64,000 nt of DNA from assembly GCA_020725265.1 (NCBI GenBank), contig DYFK01000001.1, forward strand, positions 1 to 64,000, given 5' to 3'. The notes under the pieces were generated by a model. The model had not been told where the DNA came from and did no database searches. It worked only from the letters and a program-made list of their open reading frames with translations. The position numbers and the translations under genes are program-made. This stretch comes from Hydrogenophilus sp. (GTDB taxonomy: Bacteria > Pseudomonadota > Gammaproteobacteria > Burkholderiales > Thiobacillaceae). The number at the start of each line of letters is the position of its first letter. Position 1 is the stretch's first letter. Shown in pieces: positions 56,193-64,000 of the stretch.

Positions 56193-59100
56193 CGTCGGCG
56201 CCGGCGCGTCCGCCAACACCGCCGGGCCGCCCGGGTCGACGATCCGGCTGTTCGCCACGCCGTCGTGGTCGCCAATGCCTCCGTCCCGCAAGGTCAGCGT
56301 GATGGTGTTGCCGCTCACCACGTACTGGCTCGCGGGCAGTTCGTACCACTGGTTGGTCGCCCGGTTGAACTTCATGTACACCGTACCCGGTGGCAATACG
56401 TCCGGGTAGGTCAGCGTCACCGTCGCCGTGCTGCCGCCTTCGCCAAGGTGCAGGACGAAGTCGAACAGGCCATAGGGCAGTTCGTAGCCATACGGCGCGT
56501 TGGCGCTCGGCGAGTGGACGTCTCCGGTCAGTGGCACGAAACCGACGGTTTCGTCTTCCTTGAATACCCATTGCCCGGTTCCGCCGCCGCTCGCCTGGGC
56601 TTCGATGGCGCCGCCACCCGATCCGCCGCCGCCGCCGCCGCCGCCGTCACCGCCGCCGTCTCCGCCACCACCCGTGCCCGGCCCCGGGTTGGGACCGCTG
56701 TACACCGACACGAAGGCCGCCGTCACGCTCATCGGCGCGGTGACGTTGCCAAGCACACAGGTCAGACCCATGCAGGCGCCGCTCCAGCCGGCGAAGGCAT
56801 AACCCGGGTTCGCGCTCGCCACGCAGGTGCTGGCGCCTCCGTCATTCACCGGGTTCGGCGCGCAGCTCGCGCTACCCCCCGCCACCGGGTGCGCCGTTGC
56901 CGTCAGCGCGTGTTGCTGGACAAAGTTGGCGGTGACGCTCGCCGGCGCCGTGACGTTACTGAGCACGCAGGTCAACCCCGCGCAGGCGCCGCTCCAGCCG
57001 GTGAACGCATAGCCCGGGTTCGCGCTCGCCACGCAGGTGCTGCTGTCGCCCTCCGTAACCGGGTTGGGCGAGCAGCTCGCCACCCCCATTCCGGCCGGGG
57101 CGAGCGACACGTTGATCGCGTGTCGCGGCAGGAAATTGGCGGTCACCGTCCGGTCCGCCGTGATGTTGCTCAACACGCAGGTCGCGCCCGAGCAGTCACC
57201 GCTCCAGTGGCTGAATACATAACCCGGGTTGGCGAACGCCACGCAGGTACTGGACTCTCCGCTCGGCACCAAATGATGCGTGCAGCTCGCGGTACCGCCA
57301 GCGACCGGGCTGGCGGTGGCGACGATTTCCAGCGCCGGGGAACTGGTGGCGCGGGTGGCGCCGACATGCGTCGTGGCGACGCCGCCGAAGAAGGCGAAGG
57401 TGACACCGGGAGGCAGGCTGGTGACGGTGATGTCGACACCGGTCAGCACCCTGCCCGGGTCGGCCTCGGCGGCGAAGCCGAACACGGCCGGGTTGCCGGC
57501 ATTCTGGTAGCCGCCATCCCAGCGATCCATGCCATCGCGCAGGTAGTAGACACCAGCGCCGGCGACGTTGCCGTACCAGTCCGGCACCGCGAACGGCGCC
57601 GTGGTCGTGGTGGTGCCATCCTGGTAGCGCAGGGTCAGGCGGAACGCCGCGTAGGTGAACGGGTCGGCACCGCCGGAACTGGCGTACAGATGCACCGTGC
57701 TGTAGTTATCGGGCGTCACGCCGGCACTGATCGCGGCGACCTGGGTGACTGTCGTGGCGTTGTCGCCGGGCGCGTCGAAGGCGGCGAGCTGGACATCCGG
57801 ATGGTTGGCGTTACCGGTGAAGAATCCGTCGTCCGGCAGGCCGTGGCCACCGGTTCGGCCATTGGCGATCGCCACCGCGCTCGATACGAATGCCCGGTTC
57901 GGCGCATCGAAGCCGCCCACCGCGTCGCTGCCCCAGACCACGTCGGCGTTGTAGGGCGCCGAGAAGTTGAGCGCGTTGGTAAGATCGCAACTCCCGCCGC
58001 CCTGCACGATCGTGGTCGTCGCCGAGGAAGTCGCCGATGTCTGGCCAACGCTGTTGGTCTTGCTGACCCGCAGACGAATCTGGGCGCCTACCAGCGAACT
58101 GGGCACGCAGAAGCTGTCCCCGGTCGCGCCCGGAATGTCGGACGGGACGCCGCCGACCACCTGGACCCACTGGTAGGTAGTGCTGGTGATCGCGGCGCCG
58201 CCGGTACCCCAGGTACCCTCGTCGGAAGTCAGCATGGAACCGGATTCGGCGGTACCGAAGATGGTCGGCAGGCCGGTGTTCACCGGCGCGGTTGGCGCCG
58301 GTATGACCGAGAAGGAGCGGGTGACGGTCGCCGCCGCGATGAAAGTGGTGCCACCGAAATCCCCTCCGGGCGCGTTGGCGTTGAGCGTGCAGGTACCGGT
58401 GGAAACCGGCGTCACCGTGAACGCGCCACCGCCATCATCGGCCACCGTGCACCGGCTGGGCGTCGCCGAGGTGAGCGCGACGACGCCACCCGAGGAAACC
58501 GACAGCGAAACCTGGAAGGCACCGTCGCCGAGCACCCGATCACCGACCGGCGGGAAGGTGATGGTCTGCGCGTTGCCGACCACGACGCTGTCCGGATCGA
58601 TGTAGAAATCGGTGCCCAGCGCGTAACCGCCGGTCTGGTCAAAGGCGCCATCGACGAAACGGAACCGGTAGATGCCGGTGGCCGGAATCACGCCGGTGGC
58701 GGTGGTCCAGTCGGTGACCTTGCCGCGCCGATGCAGGATCAGGTGATGGGTATCCAGCGGATCGGTCGCGTTCTCGCTCTTGCCGCCACCGTAATCACAG
58801 GTCGCCGGATTTTGCGGATCGGCGCACTGCACCCGCACCAGGTAGGCGTACACCTCGTAGTTGTCGCTCGCGCTCGCGGCATATTCGAAAGCGAGGGCCT
58901 TGCCACCGTCGACCTCGAACGGCTCGGTCCACACCTCGGGGCCGAACACGGCGCAATACGTGGTGACGCTTTGGCCATCGATGACAAAGGAGTTGCCAGC
59001 CGTGCAATTGCCGGTGGAACGCAGGTAAACCACGCCATTACGCGACGCGATGCCGGTAATCCCCGGCATGTTGTAGCCAGGGTTGCGCGAGAAGGTGAAA

Positions 59101-59477
59101 CTGGAAAAACCGCGCTCGTCGCTCTCGCGCTGCCCACCGGCCGAGCTGGAATAGTTGACGTCGGTCAGGTAGGAATACGGCTCGCCACCGCGCGAGTCGG
59201 TGCCGACCACGGTATATGGCGCCGAGGAGCCCCCCAACGTGAGCGCCTTCTGCTGGGAGCGGCTGGCCAGCGCGCCCAACGTGATGTTCAAGCCATTGGG
59301 CGGGCTTTGCGCGGCGCCGGACTGGCTGTCCGCGGAAGCCAACTCGAATTGCAGCATCTGCGCGGCAACCGGCCCCGCGACAAACGCCGTTACCAGGCCA
59401 AGCAGTCCCGCCCGCAGGACGAACCTCAGCGCGCGTATCCAGGAATCGATCCCGTATCGCATCTCCGCCATCATCAT
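56082..59477 (-). CDS. Large multidomain IPTL-CTERM surface protein
   Basis: The 1131-residue product has a signal peptide (LLGLVTAFVAGPVAA), an N-terminal beta-rich domain, Ig-like segments around residues 300-500, a further jelly-roll-like domain, three divergent InlB-type repeats of 70 residues with paired Cys, a Gly/Asp-rich linker, an anchor domain of the choice-of-anchor U type (YMKFNRATNQWYELP, DGVANSRIVDPGGPAV), and the IPTL-CTERM tail. It is likely an adhesin or outer-surface protein. The start at 59477 has GGAG six bases upstream. It is on the same strand as the smaller IPTL gene, with its own terminator. Confidence 0.9.
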   Translation of the reverse strand: MMMAEMRYGIDSWIRALRFVLRAGLLGLVTAFVAGPVAAQMLQFELASADSQSGAAQSPPNGLNITLGALASRSQQKALTLGGSSAPYTVVGTDSRGGEPYSYLTDVNYSSSAGGQRESDERGFSSFTFSRNPGYNMPGITGIASRNGVVYLRSTGNCTAGNSFVIDGQSVTTYCAVFGPEVWTEPFEVDGGKALAFEYAASASDNYEVYAYLVRVQCADPQNPATCDYGGGKSENATDPLDTHHLILHRRGKVTDWTTATGVIPATGIYRFRFVDGAFDQTGGYALGTDFYIDPDSVVVGNAQTITFPPVGDRVLGDGAFQVSLSVSSGGVVALTSATPSRCTVADDGGGAFTVTPVSTGTCTLNANAPGGDFGGTTFIAAATVTRSFSVIPAPTAPVNTGLPTIFGTAESGSMLTSDEGTWGTGGAAITSTTYQWVQVVGGVPSDIPGATGDSFCVPSSLVGAQIRLRVSKTNSVGQTSATSSATTTIVQGGGSCDLTNALNFSAPYNADVVWGSDAVGGFDAPNRAFVSSAVAIANGRTGGHGLPDDGFFTGNANHPDVQLAAFDAPGDNATTVTQVAAISAGVTPDNYSTVHLYASSGGADPFTYAAFRLTLRYQDGTTTTTAPFAVPDWYGNVAGAGVYYLRDGMDRWDGGYQNAGNPAVFGFAAEADPGRVLTGVDITVTSLPPGVTFAFFGGVATTHVGATRATSSPALEIVATASPVAGGTASCTHHLVPSGESSTCVAFANPGYVFSHWSGDCSGATCVLSNITADRTVTANFLPRHAINVSLAPAGMGVASCSPNPVTEGDSSTCVASANPGYAFTGWSGACAGLTCVLSNVTAPASVTANFVQQHALTATAHPVAGGSASCAPNPVNDGGASTCVASANPGYAFAGWSGACMGLTCVLGNVTAPMSVTAAFVSVYSGPNPGPGTGGGGDGGGDGGGGGGGGSGGGAIEAQASGGGTGQWVFKEDETVGFVPLTGDVHSPSANAPYGYELPYGLFDFVLHLGEGGSTATVTLTYPDVLPPGTVYMKFNRATNQWYELPASQYVVSGNTITLTLRDGGIGDHDGVANSRIVDPGGPAVLADAPAPTPVPTLTEWGLLLLSGLLAVLGPRGARRAGWHGGHGA
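56712..57326 (-). repeat. Three tandem 210-bp repeats in the large IPTL-CTERM gene
   Basis: The coding sequence repeats with a period of 210 bases (ends at about 56712, 56922 and 57132). Each unit encodes a STCVAxANPGYxFxxWSG core with Cys pairs and ends TANF or TAAF. DNA similarity is highest between the two C-terminal units. Confidence 0.88.
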
Positions 59478-59652
59478 GTATTTCTCCCCTGAAGAATCCG
59501 CGATCCGGCGCCGTTCAGCGCACGGCCCGGCGCCATGACGATTGCATCACGATGGCAAGCGGCGATGTCTTGAGATTTCTTGTGGAACCTGTTGAAAGCT
59601 TGCGCCGACTGGTCTGGGCCGGGTCAGGCCATGGTCTCTGGATTGCCTTCGA

Positions 59653-61566
59653 TCATGTCCCCGGCACGAGGACCGGGGTGGTCACCCGCGCATCCGTCTC
59701 GGGAATCTCCAGCGTGAACCGGGTGCCCTCGCCCAGGCTGCTTTCCACCCGGATCTCGCCACCATGCAGTCGGACCACCTGATGCGCCAGATACAGGCCG
59801 AGCCCGAGGCCGCCGACGCCGGGCAGCGCGCGGGCGTTGTTGGCGCGATAGAAACGCTCGAACAGGCGATCGCGCGCTTCCGGCGGGATGCCGATGCCGC
59901 GATCCTCGACCCGGATCGACAGGCCGTCGATGTCGCGCACGAGGCTCAGGTCGATCGCGCCGCCTTCGGGCGAATACTTGATGGCGTTGTCGAGCAGGTT
60001 GAGCACGGCCAGGCCGAGCCAGTGCGGATCGATGAGGATCGGCCGGTCGTCGGGCGCCCGCGAGATGCGCATGTCGTGCCGTTCATCCACCACCATCAGG
60101 TTGCGGATCTGTTCCGCCAGTTGCGAGGGCGCCACCGGCTGCCGGTCCAGCCGGATTTCGCCGGCGCGCAGGCTGTCTTCCGCGAGCGCGTTGTCGACCA
60201 GGGCGTTGAGCCGGGCCAGCGCGGTGCCGGCGCGTTGGAAGCGTGGCTTGAGCTCGGGCCGCTCGTCGATGGTGCGCGCCTCGATGTTGGCCAGCGCGGC
60301 CTCGGCCACCGCCAGCGGCGTGCGCTGTTCGTGGGCGATCATGTGCAACAGGCCGCGCCGCACGCTCTCGCGCTCCTGGGCGATGACCAGCCGCTTCTTT
60401 TCCTCCTCGACCCGGAACAGGACGACGACGGCGGCGAACGGAACCTGGAAGAACATGGTCAGCGCCCACAGATCGGTGGTCCAGAAATTGACCGGCAGCG
60501 CGCCGATGTTGCGCAACACCTGGAGCAGAACCGCGATCAGGCCGGGCAGGAACATCACCAGCATGAGCAGCGCGCGCGCGCGACGATACGGCAGCATCAG
60601 GAAGAACAGGATCGACAACAATCCCAGGATGGCCAGGGCGACCAGGAAGAACCAGGGCGCGAACAGCGGATAGAAGCCGAGCGCGGCGGCCAGCGCGGCG
60701 GCGAAGCTCAGCCCGGCCAGGGCGCGCAGCGTGATATCGAATCGCGGCAGATGCGCCGCCGGCTCCAGGTAGGAAAGCGCGAACAGGATCAACAGTGTCG
60801 ATGCCAGCGCCGCCAGCACGCCGACCAGACTGTCGGCCAACCAGGGCGTATCCGGATAGATCAGGAGCTGGTCGTAGCCGTTGAGCGTGAACTGGAGCAG
60901 GCCGAACACCAGCAGATAGGCGGCGGCGACCACGAAAAACCGTTGCCGGATCCACACCGCGCACAGCAGGGTGATCAGCACGGCGGTGACCACCAGGCCC
61001 AGGAACAGACCATGCCGGGTGTTCTCCAGCGTGGTGCGCTCGGCGAAAGCGGCCGGCGTCATCAGGTCGACGGTCAGGGTCAGCGTGCTGGTGCTGCGCA
61101 CGCGCAGGTAATGCACGCTCGGCGTGGTGTCGAGCACGAGCGGGAGCACGGTTTCCCGGGTGGCCAGGAAGCGCTCGTCGACGCGGACATGGTCGCCGGC
61201 GCCGCGTTCGCGATATCCTCCATGACCATCCGGTGAATACAGACGGATGTCGTCGATGAACGGCGGACTCGCCACCAGCCACCAGTCCTCGCCGACATCC
61301 GGCGCGCGCGCCAGGGTCAGGCGCAGCCAGACGGCGTCGCGGCTGAAACCGAGCGAGAAGGTCCGGCCCAGCGGCTGGAATCCGGATTCACCGGCAACCT
61401 GTTCGACCGTCAGCCGTCCGGAAGGGTCGCGCAGGATTTCCACGCGCGGGATGATCGCCACCGAATCCCCGCTGGCGACCACCAGCGCCGCCGATGCCGT
61501 GATGGACTGGAACAGGCCCAAGGCCAGGAACACCGAAATTAGGTAACGAACGATGATGGATGCCAC
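59653..61566 (-). CDS. 7TMR-DISM sensor histidine kinase
   Basis: The 637-residue product has a signal-like N-terminus, a 7TMR-DISM periplasmic domain (about residues 35-175), seven hydrophobic helices (about 185-390), a phosphoacceptor H-box (HMIAHEQRTPLA; Gln replaces the usual Leu), and a HATPase domain with NLLDNAIKYSPEGG, DRGIGIPPE and GLGLGLYLA. It starts with GTG at 61566 or possibly further in. It faces the response-regulator gene with overlapping 5' ends and should form a two-component pair with it. Confidence 0.92.
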   Translation of the reverse strand: MASIIVRYLISVFLALGLFQSITASAALVVASGDSVAIIPRVEILRDPSGRLTVEQVAGESGFQPLGRTFSLGFSRDAVWLRLTLARAPDVGEDWWLVASPPFIDDIRLYSPDGHGGYRERGAGDHVRVDERFLATRETVLPLVLDTTPSVHYLRVRSTSTLTLTVDLMTPAAFAERTTLENTRHGLFLGLVVTAVLITLLCAVWIRQRFFVVAAAYLLVFGLLQFTLNGYDQLLIYPDTPWLADSLVGVLAALASTLLILFALSYLEPAAHLPRFDITLRALAGLSFAAALAAALGFYPLFAPWFFLVALAILGLLSILFFLMLPYRRARALLMLVMFLPGLIAVLLQVLRNIGALPVNFWTTDLWALTMFFQVPFAAVVVLFRVEEEKKRLVIAQERESVRRGLLHMIAHEQRTPLAVAEAALANIEARTIDERPELKPRFQRAGTALARLNALVDNALAEDSLRAGEIRLDRQPVAPSQLAEQIRNLMVVDERHDMRISRAPDDRPILIDPHWLGLAVLNLLDNAIKYSPEGGAIDLSLVRDIDGLSIRVEDRGIGIPPEARDRLFERFYRANNARALPGVGGLGLGLYLAHQVVRLHGGEIRVESSLGEGTRFTLEIPETDARVTTPVLVPGT

Positions 61567-62242
61567 GCGAATTCTGGTGATCGAGGATGCCCACGATCTG
61601 CTTGAGGAGACGGTCGATTATCTGCGCTTCCACGGTTTCGATGCGCACGGAGCGGACTCCGTCAGGGCAATGACCGCCCGCCTGGAAAGGGAGCCCTGGC
61701 ACGTGCTGGTGCTCGATCTGGGATTGCCCGATGGCGACGGCCTGGCCGCCGCCCGCGAGATTCGCGCGCGCCGTGGCCTGGAGCTCGGCATCGTCATGAC
61801 CACGGCGCGCGGCCAGGTCGAGGACCGGGTCGCCGGCGTCGAGGCTGGCGCCGACAGCTATCTGGTGAAACCGGTGAACCCGCGCGAACTGCGCGCGGTG
61901 GTCGAACGTCTGGCGGCGCGCGTCGCCCCGGCCCGGAACAAGGGCGGAACGCCGGTCTGGCAACTCGACACCGCCACGCTGACCCTGTCCTGCCCGGGCG
62001 GCGCCACGGTCGCCCTGACCGGGGCCGAATCCCGCCTGCTCGCGCGTCTGCTGCGCACGCCCGGCGAACCGGTGGCGCGCAACCTGCTGTGTCAGAGTCT
62101 GGCGCCCGGCGGCGCGCCGGAAGACACGCGCCGGCTGGACAGTCTGGTCAGCCGGCTGCGGACCAAGGTCGAACAGGAAACCGGCCATGCCCTGCCGGTG
62201 CACACCTTCCGCAACCTGGGCTACGCCTTCCTGACCGGCTGA
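61553..62242 (+). CDS. OmpR-type response regulator
   Basis: The 229-residue protein has a receiver domain (VIEDAHDLLEE, phosphoacceptor Asp in VLVLDLGLPDGDGL, Lys in SYLVKPV) and a winged-helix DNA-binding domain (LTGAESRLLARLL, DTRRLDSLVSRLRTKVEQE, FRNLGYAFL). Its 5' end overlaps the opposed kinase gene by 14 bases. Targets are unknown; the adjacent IPTL-CTERM genes are candidates by position only. Confidence 0.93.
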   Translation: MMDATRILVIEDAHDLLEETVDYLRFHGFDAHGADSVRAMTARLEREPWHVLVLDLGLPDGDGLAAAREIRARRGLELGIVMTTARGQVEDRVAGVEAGADSYLVKPVNPRELRAVVERLAARVAPARNKGGTPVWQLDTATLTLSCPGGATVALTGAESRLLARLLRTPGEPVARNLLCQSLAPGGAPEDTRRLDSLVSRLRTKVEQETGHALPVHTFRNLGYAFLTG

Positions 62243-62255
62243 ACCGGCACCGCGC

Positions 62256-63629
62256 TCAGGCCGTGCGCGAATAGCGCGGCTGGTTGTCGGCCGCCGGCTG
62301 GCGCAGGTAAGCGTCGAACACCATGGCGATGTTGCGCAGGAACAGCCGGCCGAGATCGGTGACGACGATGCGCCGGCCATCCATGCGGACCAGACCATCG
62401 TCCGCCAGTGGCGGCAGATCGGCCAGACCGTCGGCGAACTTGCCGGCGAAATCGACGCCGAATTCACGCCCGAACGCCTCCATGTCCAGTTCCAGATCGC
62501 ACATCAGCCGGGTGATCAGTTCGCGCCGGATCTGGTCCTCGGCGGTCAGGCGCAGGCCGCGTTCGACCGGCAGCCGGCCAGCGGCGACCAGCTCCTGGTA
62601 GCGCTTCAGGTTCTTCTCGTTCTGCATGTAGACATCGCGCGTCTGGCTGATGCTGGACGCGCCGAAGGCGAGGATGTCGCAATGCTTGTGCGTGGTGTAG
62701 CCCTGGAAATTGCGCCACAGGGTCTTGCCGCGCTGGGCGCGCACCAGCTCGTCCTCCGGCTTGGCGTAATGGTCCATGCCGATGTTCAGATAGCCGGCCG
62801 CCGCCAGGCGTTCGTGGATCAGCTGTTGCAGGTCGAGGCGGACCGCGAAGCTGGGCAGCGCATCCTCGTCGATCAGTTTCTGGTGCTTCTTCATCCAGGG
62901 CACGTGCGCGTAGGCGAAGATCGCGAACCGGTCCGGCGCCCATTCCAGCACCCGGTCGAGCGTGCGCGCGAAGCTGGTGGTGTTCTGATGCGGCAGACCG
63001 ACGATCAGATCCATGTTGATGCTGTCGAAGCCAAGCTCGCGCGCCCAGCCATGCACCTGGGCGATGAGCGCCTCCGGCTGCACCCGGTTGACCGCCTTCT
63101 GAACCCGGTCGTCGAGATCCTGGACGCCGAGCGACAGCCGGTTGAAGCCGGATTCGCGCAATGCCGCCAGATGCTCGCGGCTAAGCTCGCGCGGGTCCGC
63201 CTCGCACCCCATCTCGGCATCCGGCGCGATGTCGAAACGGGCGCGGATCATGGCCATCAGCCGACGGATGTCGTCCGGCTTCAGATAGGTCGGCGTGCCG
63301 CCGCCCCAGTGCAACTGCCGGACCTTGCGGCCGGGATCGACCCGTGCCGCCACCTGACCCATCTCCCGCTCCAGATGATCGAGATAGCGGGTCGCCTTGT
63401 CGTATTCGCCGGTGGCGACCATGTTGCAGCCGCAGTAGTAGCAGAGCGTGTCGCAGAACGGGATGTGCGCGTACAGCGACAGGCCGCGCGCCGGATCCTG
63501 GGATTCGTCCAGCTCGCGCGCCCAGTCCGCCTCGGTGAAACCGGTATGGAAATAAGGCGCGGTCGGGTACGAGGTGTAGCGCGGACCGGGCTTGCTGTAT
63601 TTCTCCAGGAGGGCGGTGAATGCGGACAT
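62256..63629 (-). CDS. hemN: Oxygen-independent coproporphyrinogen III oxidase
   Basis: A 457-residue radical-SAM enzyme for anaerobic haem synthesis. The CxxxCxxCxC cluster motif (CDTLCYYCGC), HWGGGTPTYL, LSLGVQDLDDRVQKAVNR and the HemN C-terminal domain are clear. The start at 63629 is the conserved MSAFTALLEKYSKPGPRYTSYPT region, read from its first residues. I looked for an FNR box upstream and saw none. It is convergent with the regulator gene. Confidence 0.96.
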   Translation of the reverse strand: MSAFTALLEKYSKPGPRYTSYPTAPYFHTGFTEADWARELDESQDPARGLSLYAHIPFCDTLCYYCGCNMVATGEYDKATRYLDHLEREMGQVAARVDPGRKVRQLHWGGGTPTYLKPDDIRRLMAMIRARFDIAPDAEMGCEADPRELSREHLAALRESGFNRLSLGVQDLDDRVQKAVNRVQPEALIAQVHGWARELGFDSINMDLIVGLPHQNTTSFARTLDRVLEWAPDRFAIFAYAHVPWMKKHQKLIDEDALPSFAVRLDLQQLIHERLAAAGYLNIGMDHYAKPEDELVRAQRGKTLWRNFQGYTTHKHCDILAFGASSISQTRDVYMQNEKNLKRYQELVAAGRLPVERGLRLTAEDQIRRELITRLMCDLELDMEAFGREFGVDFAGKFADGLADLPPLADDGLVRMDGRRIVVTDLGRLFLRNIAMVFDAYLRQPAADNQPRYSRTA

Positions 63630-63862
63630 GGTCGGCGTGGGTTCGGATGCGGGGAAGCGGCTGATTGTAGGCGGCGCGGACCGGCCCGGAAAGGCCGCGC
63701 GCGCCGTCGACTTGATCTCGGACAGGCCGGGGCGGGCGGAATTCCCGGAACGCGCCAGATCCTCGCGGCCACCGGCATTCACCATTTCTTCACGAGCGCG
63801 TAACACCCCGGCAACGGCGTCTCCTTACCTTTGCCACGACACCGCAAAGGAAAGGACACGCC

Positions 63863-64000
63863 ATGCTTCAGGAACGCATCGCCCGGCAAAACCCGGCCAG
63901 GCCGCATTTTCTGGTGAGCTTCGCGCGCCATCAGGATGAGGTGCGCGAGGCCCAGCGCCTGCGCTGGAAAATCTTCGCCGAGGAAATGGGCGCGCGCCTG
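63863..64000 (+). CDS. OlsB-like GNAT acyltransferase, N-terminal fragment
   Basis: The frame begins MLQERIARQNPARPHFLVSFA and continues with EVREAQRLRWKIFAEEMGARL to the window edge. The xxRLRYxxFxEEMGA pattern is typical of the OlsB family, which acylates ornithine for ornithine lipids, and of related hemolysin-like GNAT proteins. It has AAAGGA upstream at good spacing. Only 46 residues are visible, so the function is tentative. Confidence 0.7.
   Translation, partial: MLQERIARQNPARPHFLVSFARHQDEVREAQRLRWKIFAEEMGARL

Noticed and set aside
56620-56690. Repeat expansion as a separate element
   Set aside because: The CCG-rich run encodes the Gly/Asp linker of the IPTL protein and needs no further explanation.
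55971-59492. 1173-codon open frame on the plus strand
   Set aside because: It is the antisense shadow of the large IPTL-CTERM gene. The product is Arg/Gly/His-rich with no domain, whereas the minus strand has a signal peptide, repeats and sorting tail.
59764-61236. 490-codon plus-strand frame opposite the histidine kinase
   Set aside because: Gln/His/Arg-rich antisense product; the kinase motifs are on the minus strand.
63630-63862. FNR box upstream of hemN
   Set aside because: I looked for TTGAT-N4-ATCAA and found no match in the gap.

Overview
The window is a GC-rich (roughly two-thirds G+C by eye), gene-dense chromosomal segment from a betaproteobacterium. Supporting signs: a tRNA-Tyr/Gly/Thr-tuf cluster, the order coaD-rsmD-two M16 peptidases facing ftsY-ftsE-ftsX-(HDOD)-rpoH, gatCAB facing mreBCD-mrdA-rodA-rlpA, a betaproteobacterial-type trimeric porin, ilvE followed by a CHCC zinc-finger gene, and IPTL-CTERM surface proteins. 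No genus can be fixed from the sequence. No phage, insertion sequence, CRISPR array, rRNA or plasmid functions are visible.

Layout. 1-7.2 kb (minus strand): TPR lipoprotein, lolB, ispE, tRNA-Gln, prs, rplY, terminator, pth, ychF, then a tRNA-Tyr/Gly/Thr-tuf operon with its own strong promoter. 7.3-10.2 kb: mutM and a dynamin-like GTPase. 10.3-14.3 kb (minus): ferredoxin, coaD, rsmD and an M16 peptidase pair. 14.4-19.2 kb: ftsY, ftsE, ftsX, an HDOD gene, then rpoH behind a perfect CIRCE operator. 19.3-28.9 kb (minus): a tiny membrane protein, ybeD, a D-amino-acid transaminase, dacC and the rod-shape/elongasome cluster rlpA-rodA-mrdA-mreD-mreC-mreB. 28.9-32.6 kb: gatC, gatA, an unknown gene and gatB. 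32.6-45.1 kb: mixed housekeeping genes (DUF4124, pyrE, xth, ampG, acuI-type reductase, a DISM-GGDEF cyclase, selO, thiC with TPP riboswitch, hypBA, patatin). 45.1-54.8 kb: porin, comEA, lipB, a frameshifted HDOD-receiver-GGDEF gene, a PDC sensor/Sel1/CBS run, yqhA, ilvE, zinc finger, DUF302. 54.8-64 kb: two IPTL-CTERM proteins with near-identical sorting tails, a DISM histidine kinase facing its response regulator, hemN and the start of an OlsB-like acyltransferase.

How the genes fit together: much of the window serves envelope growth (MreBCD, PBP2, RodA, RlpA, DacC, AmpG, FtsEX, LolB) and translation (tRNAs, Pth, YchF, L25, GatCAB). Signalling genes (two diguanylate-cyclase proteins, two HDOD genes, a histidine kinase/regulator pair, a PDC sensor) are scattered among them.

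The observations I consider most worth checking are: (1) a C8 tract that breaks an HDOD-receiver-GGDEF gene by exactly one base, which could be phase variation, decay or an assembly error; (2) a block of about 385 bp inside gatB whose base composition is unlike the rest of the gene although the frame is kept, suggesting intragenic transfer; (3) a CIRCE operator that overlaps the likely rpoH promoter; (4) duplicated IPTL-CTERM tail-plus-terminator modules on otherwise unrelated proteins. I did not find a clearly new multi-gene system.
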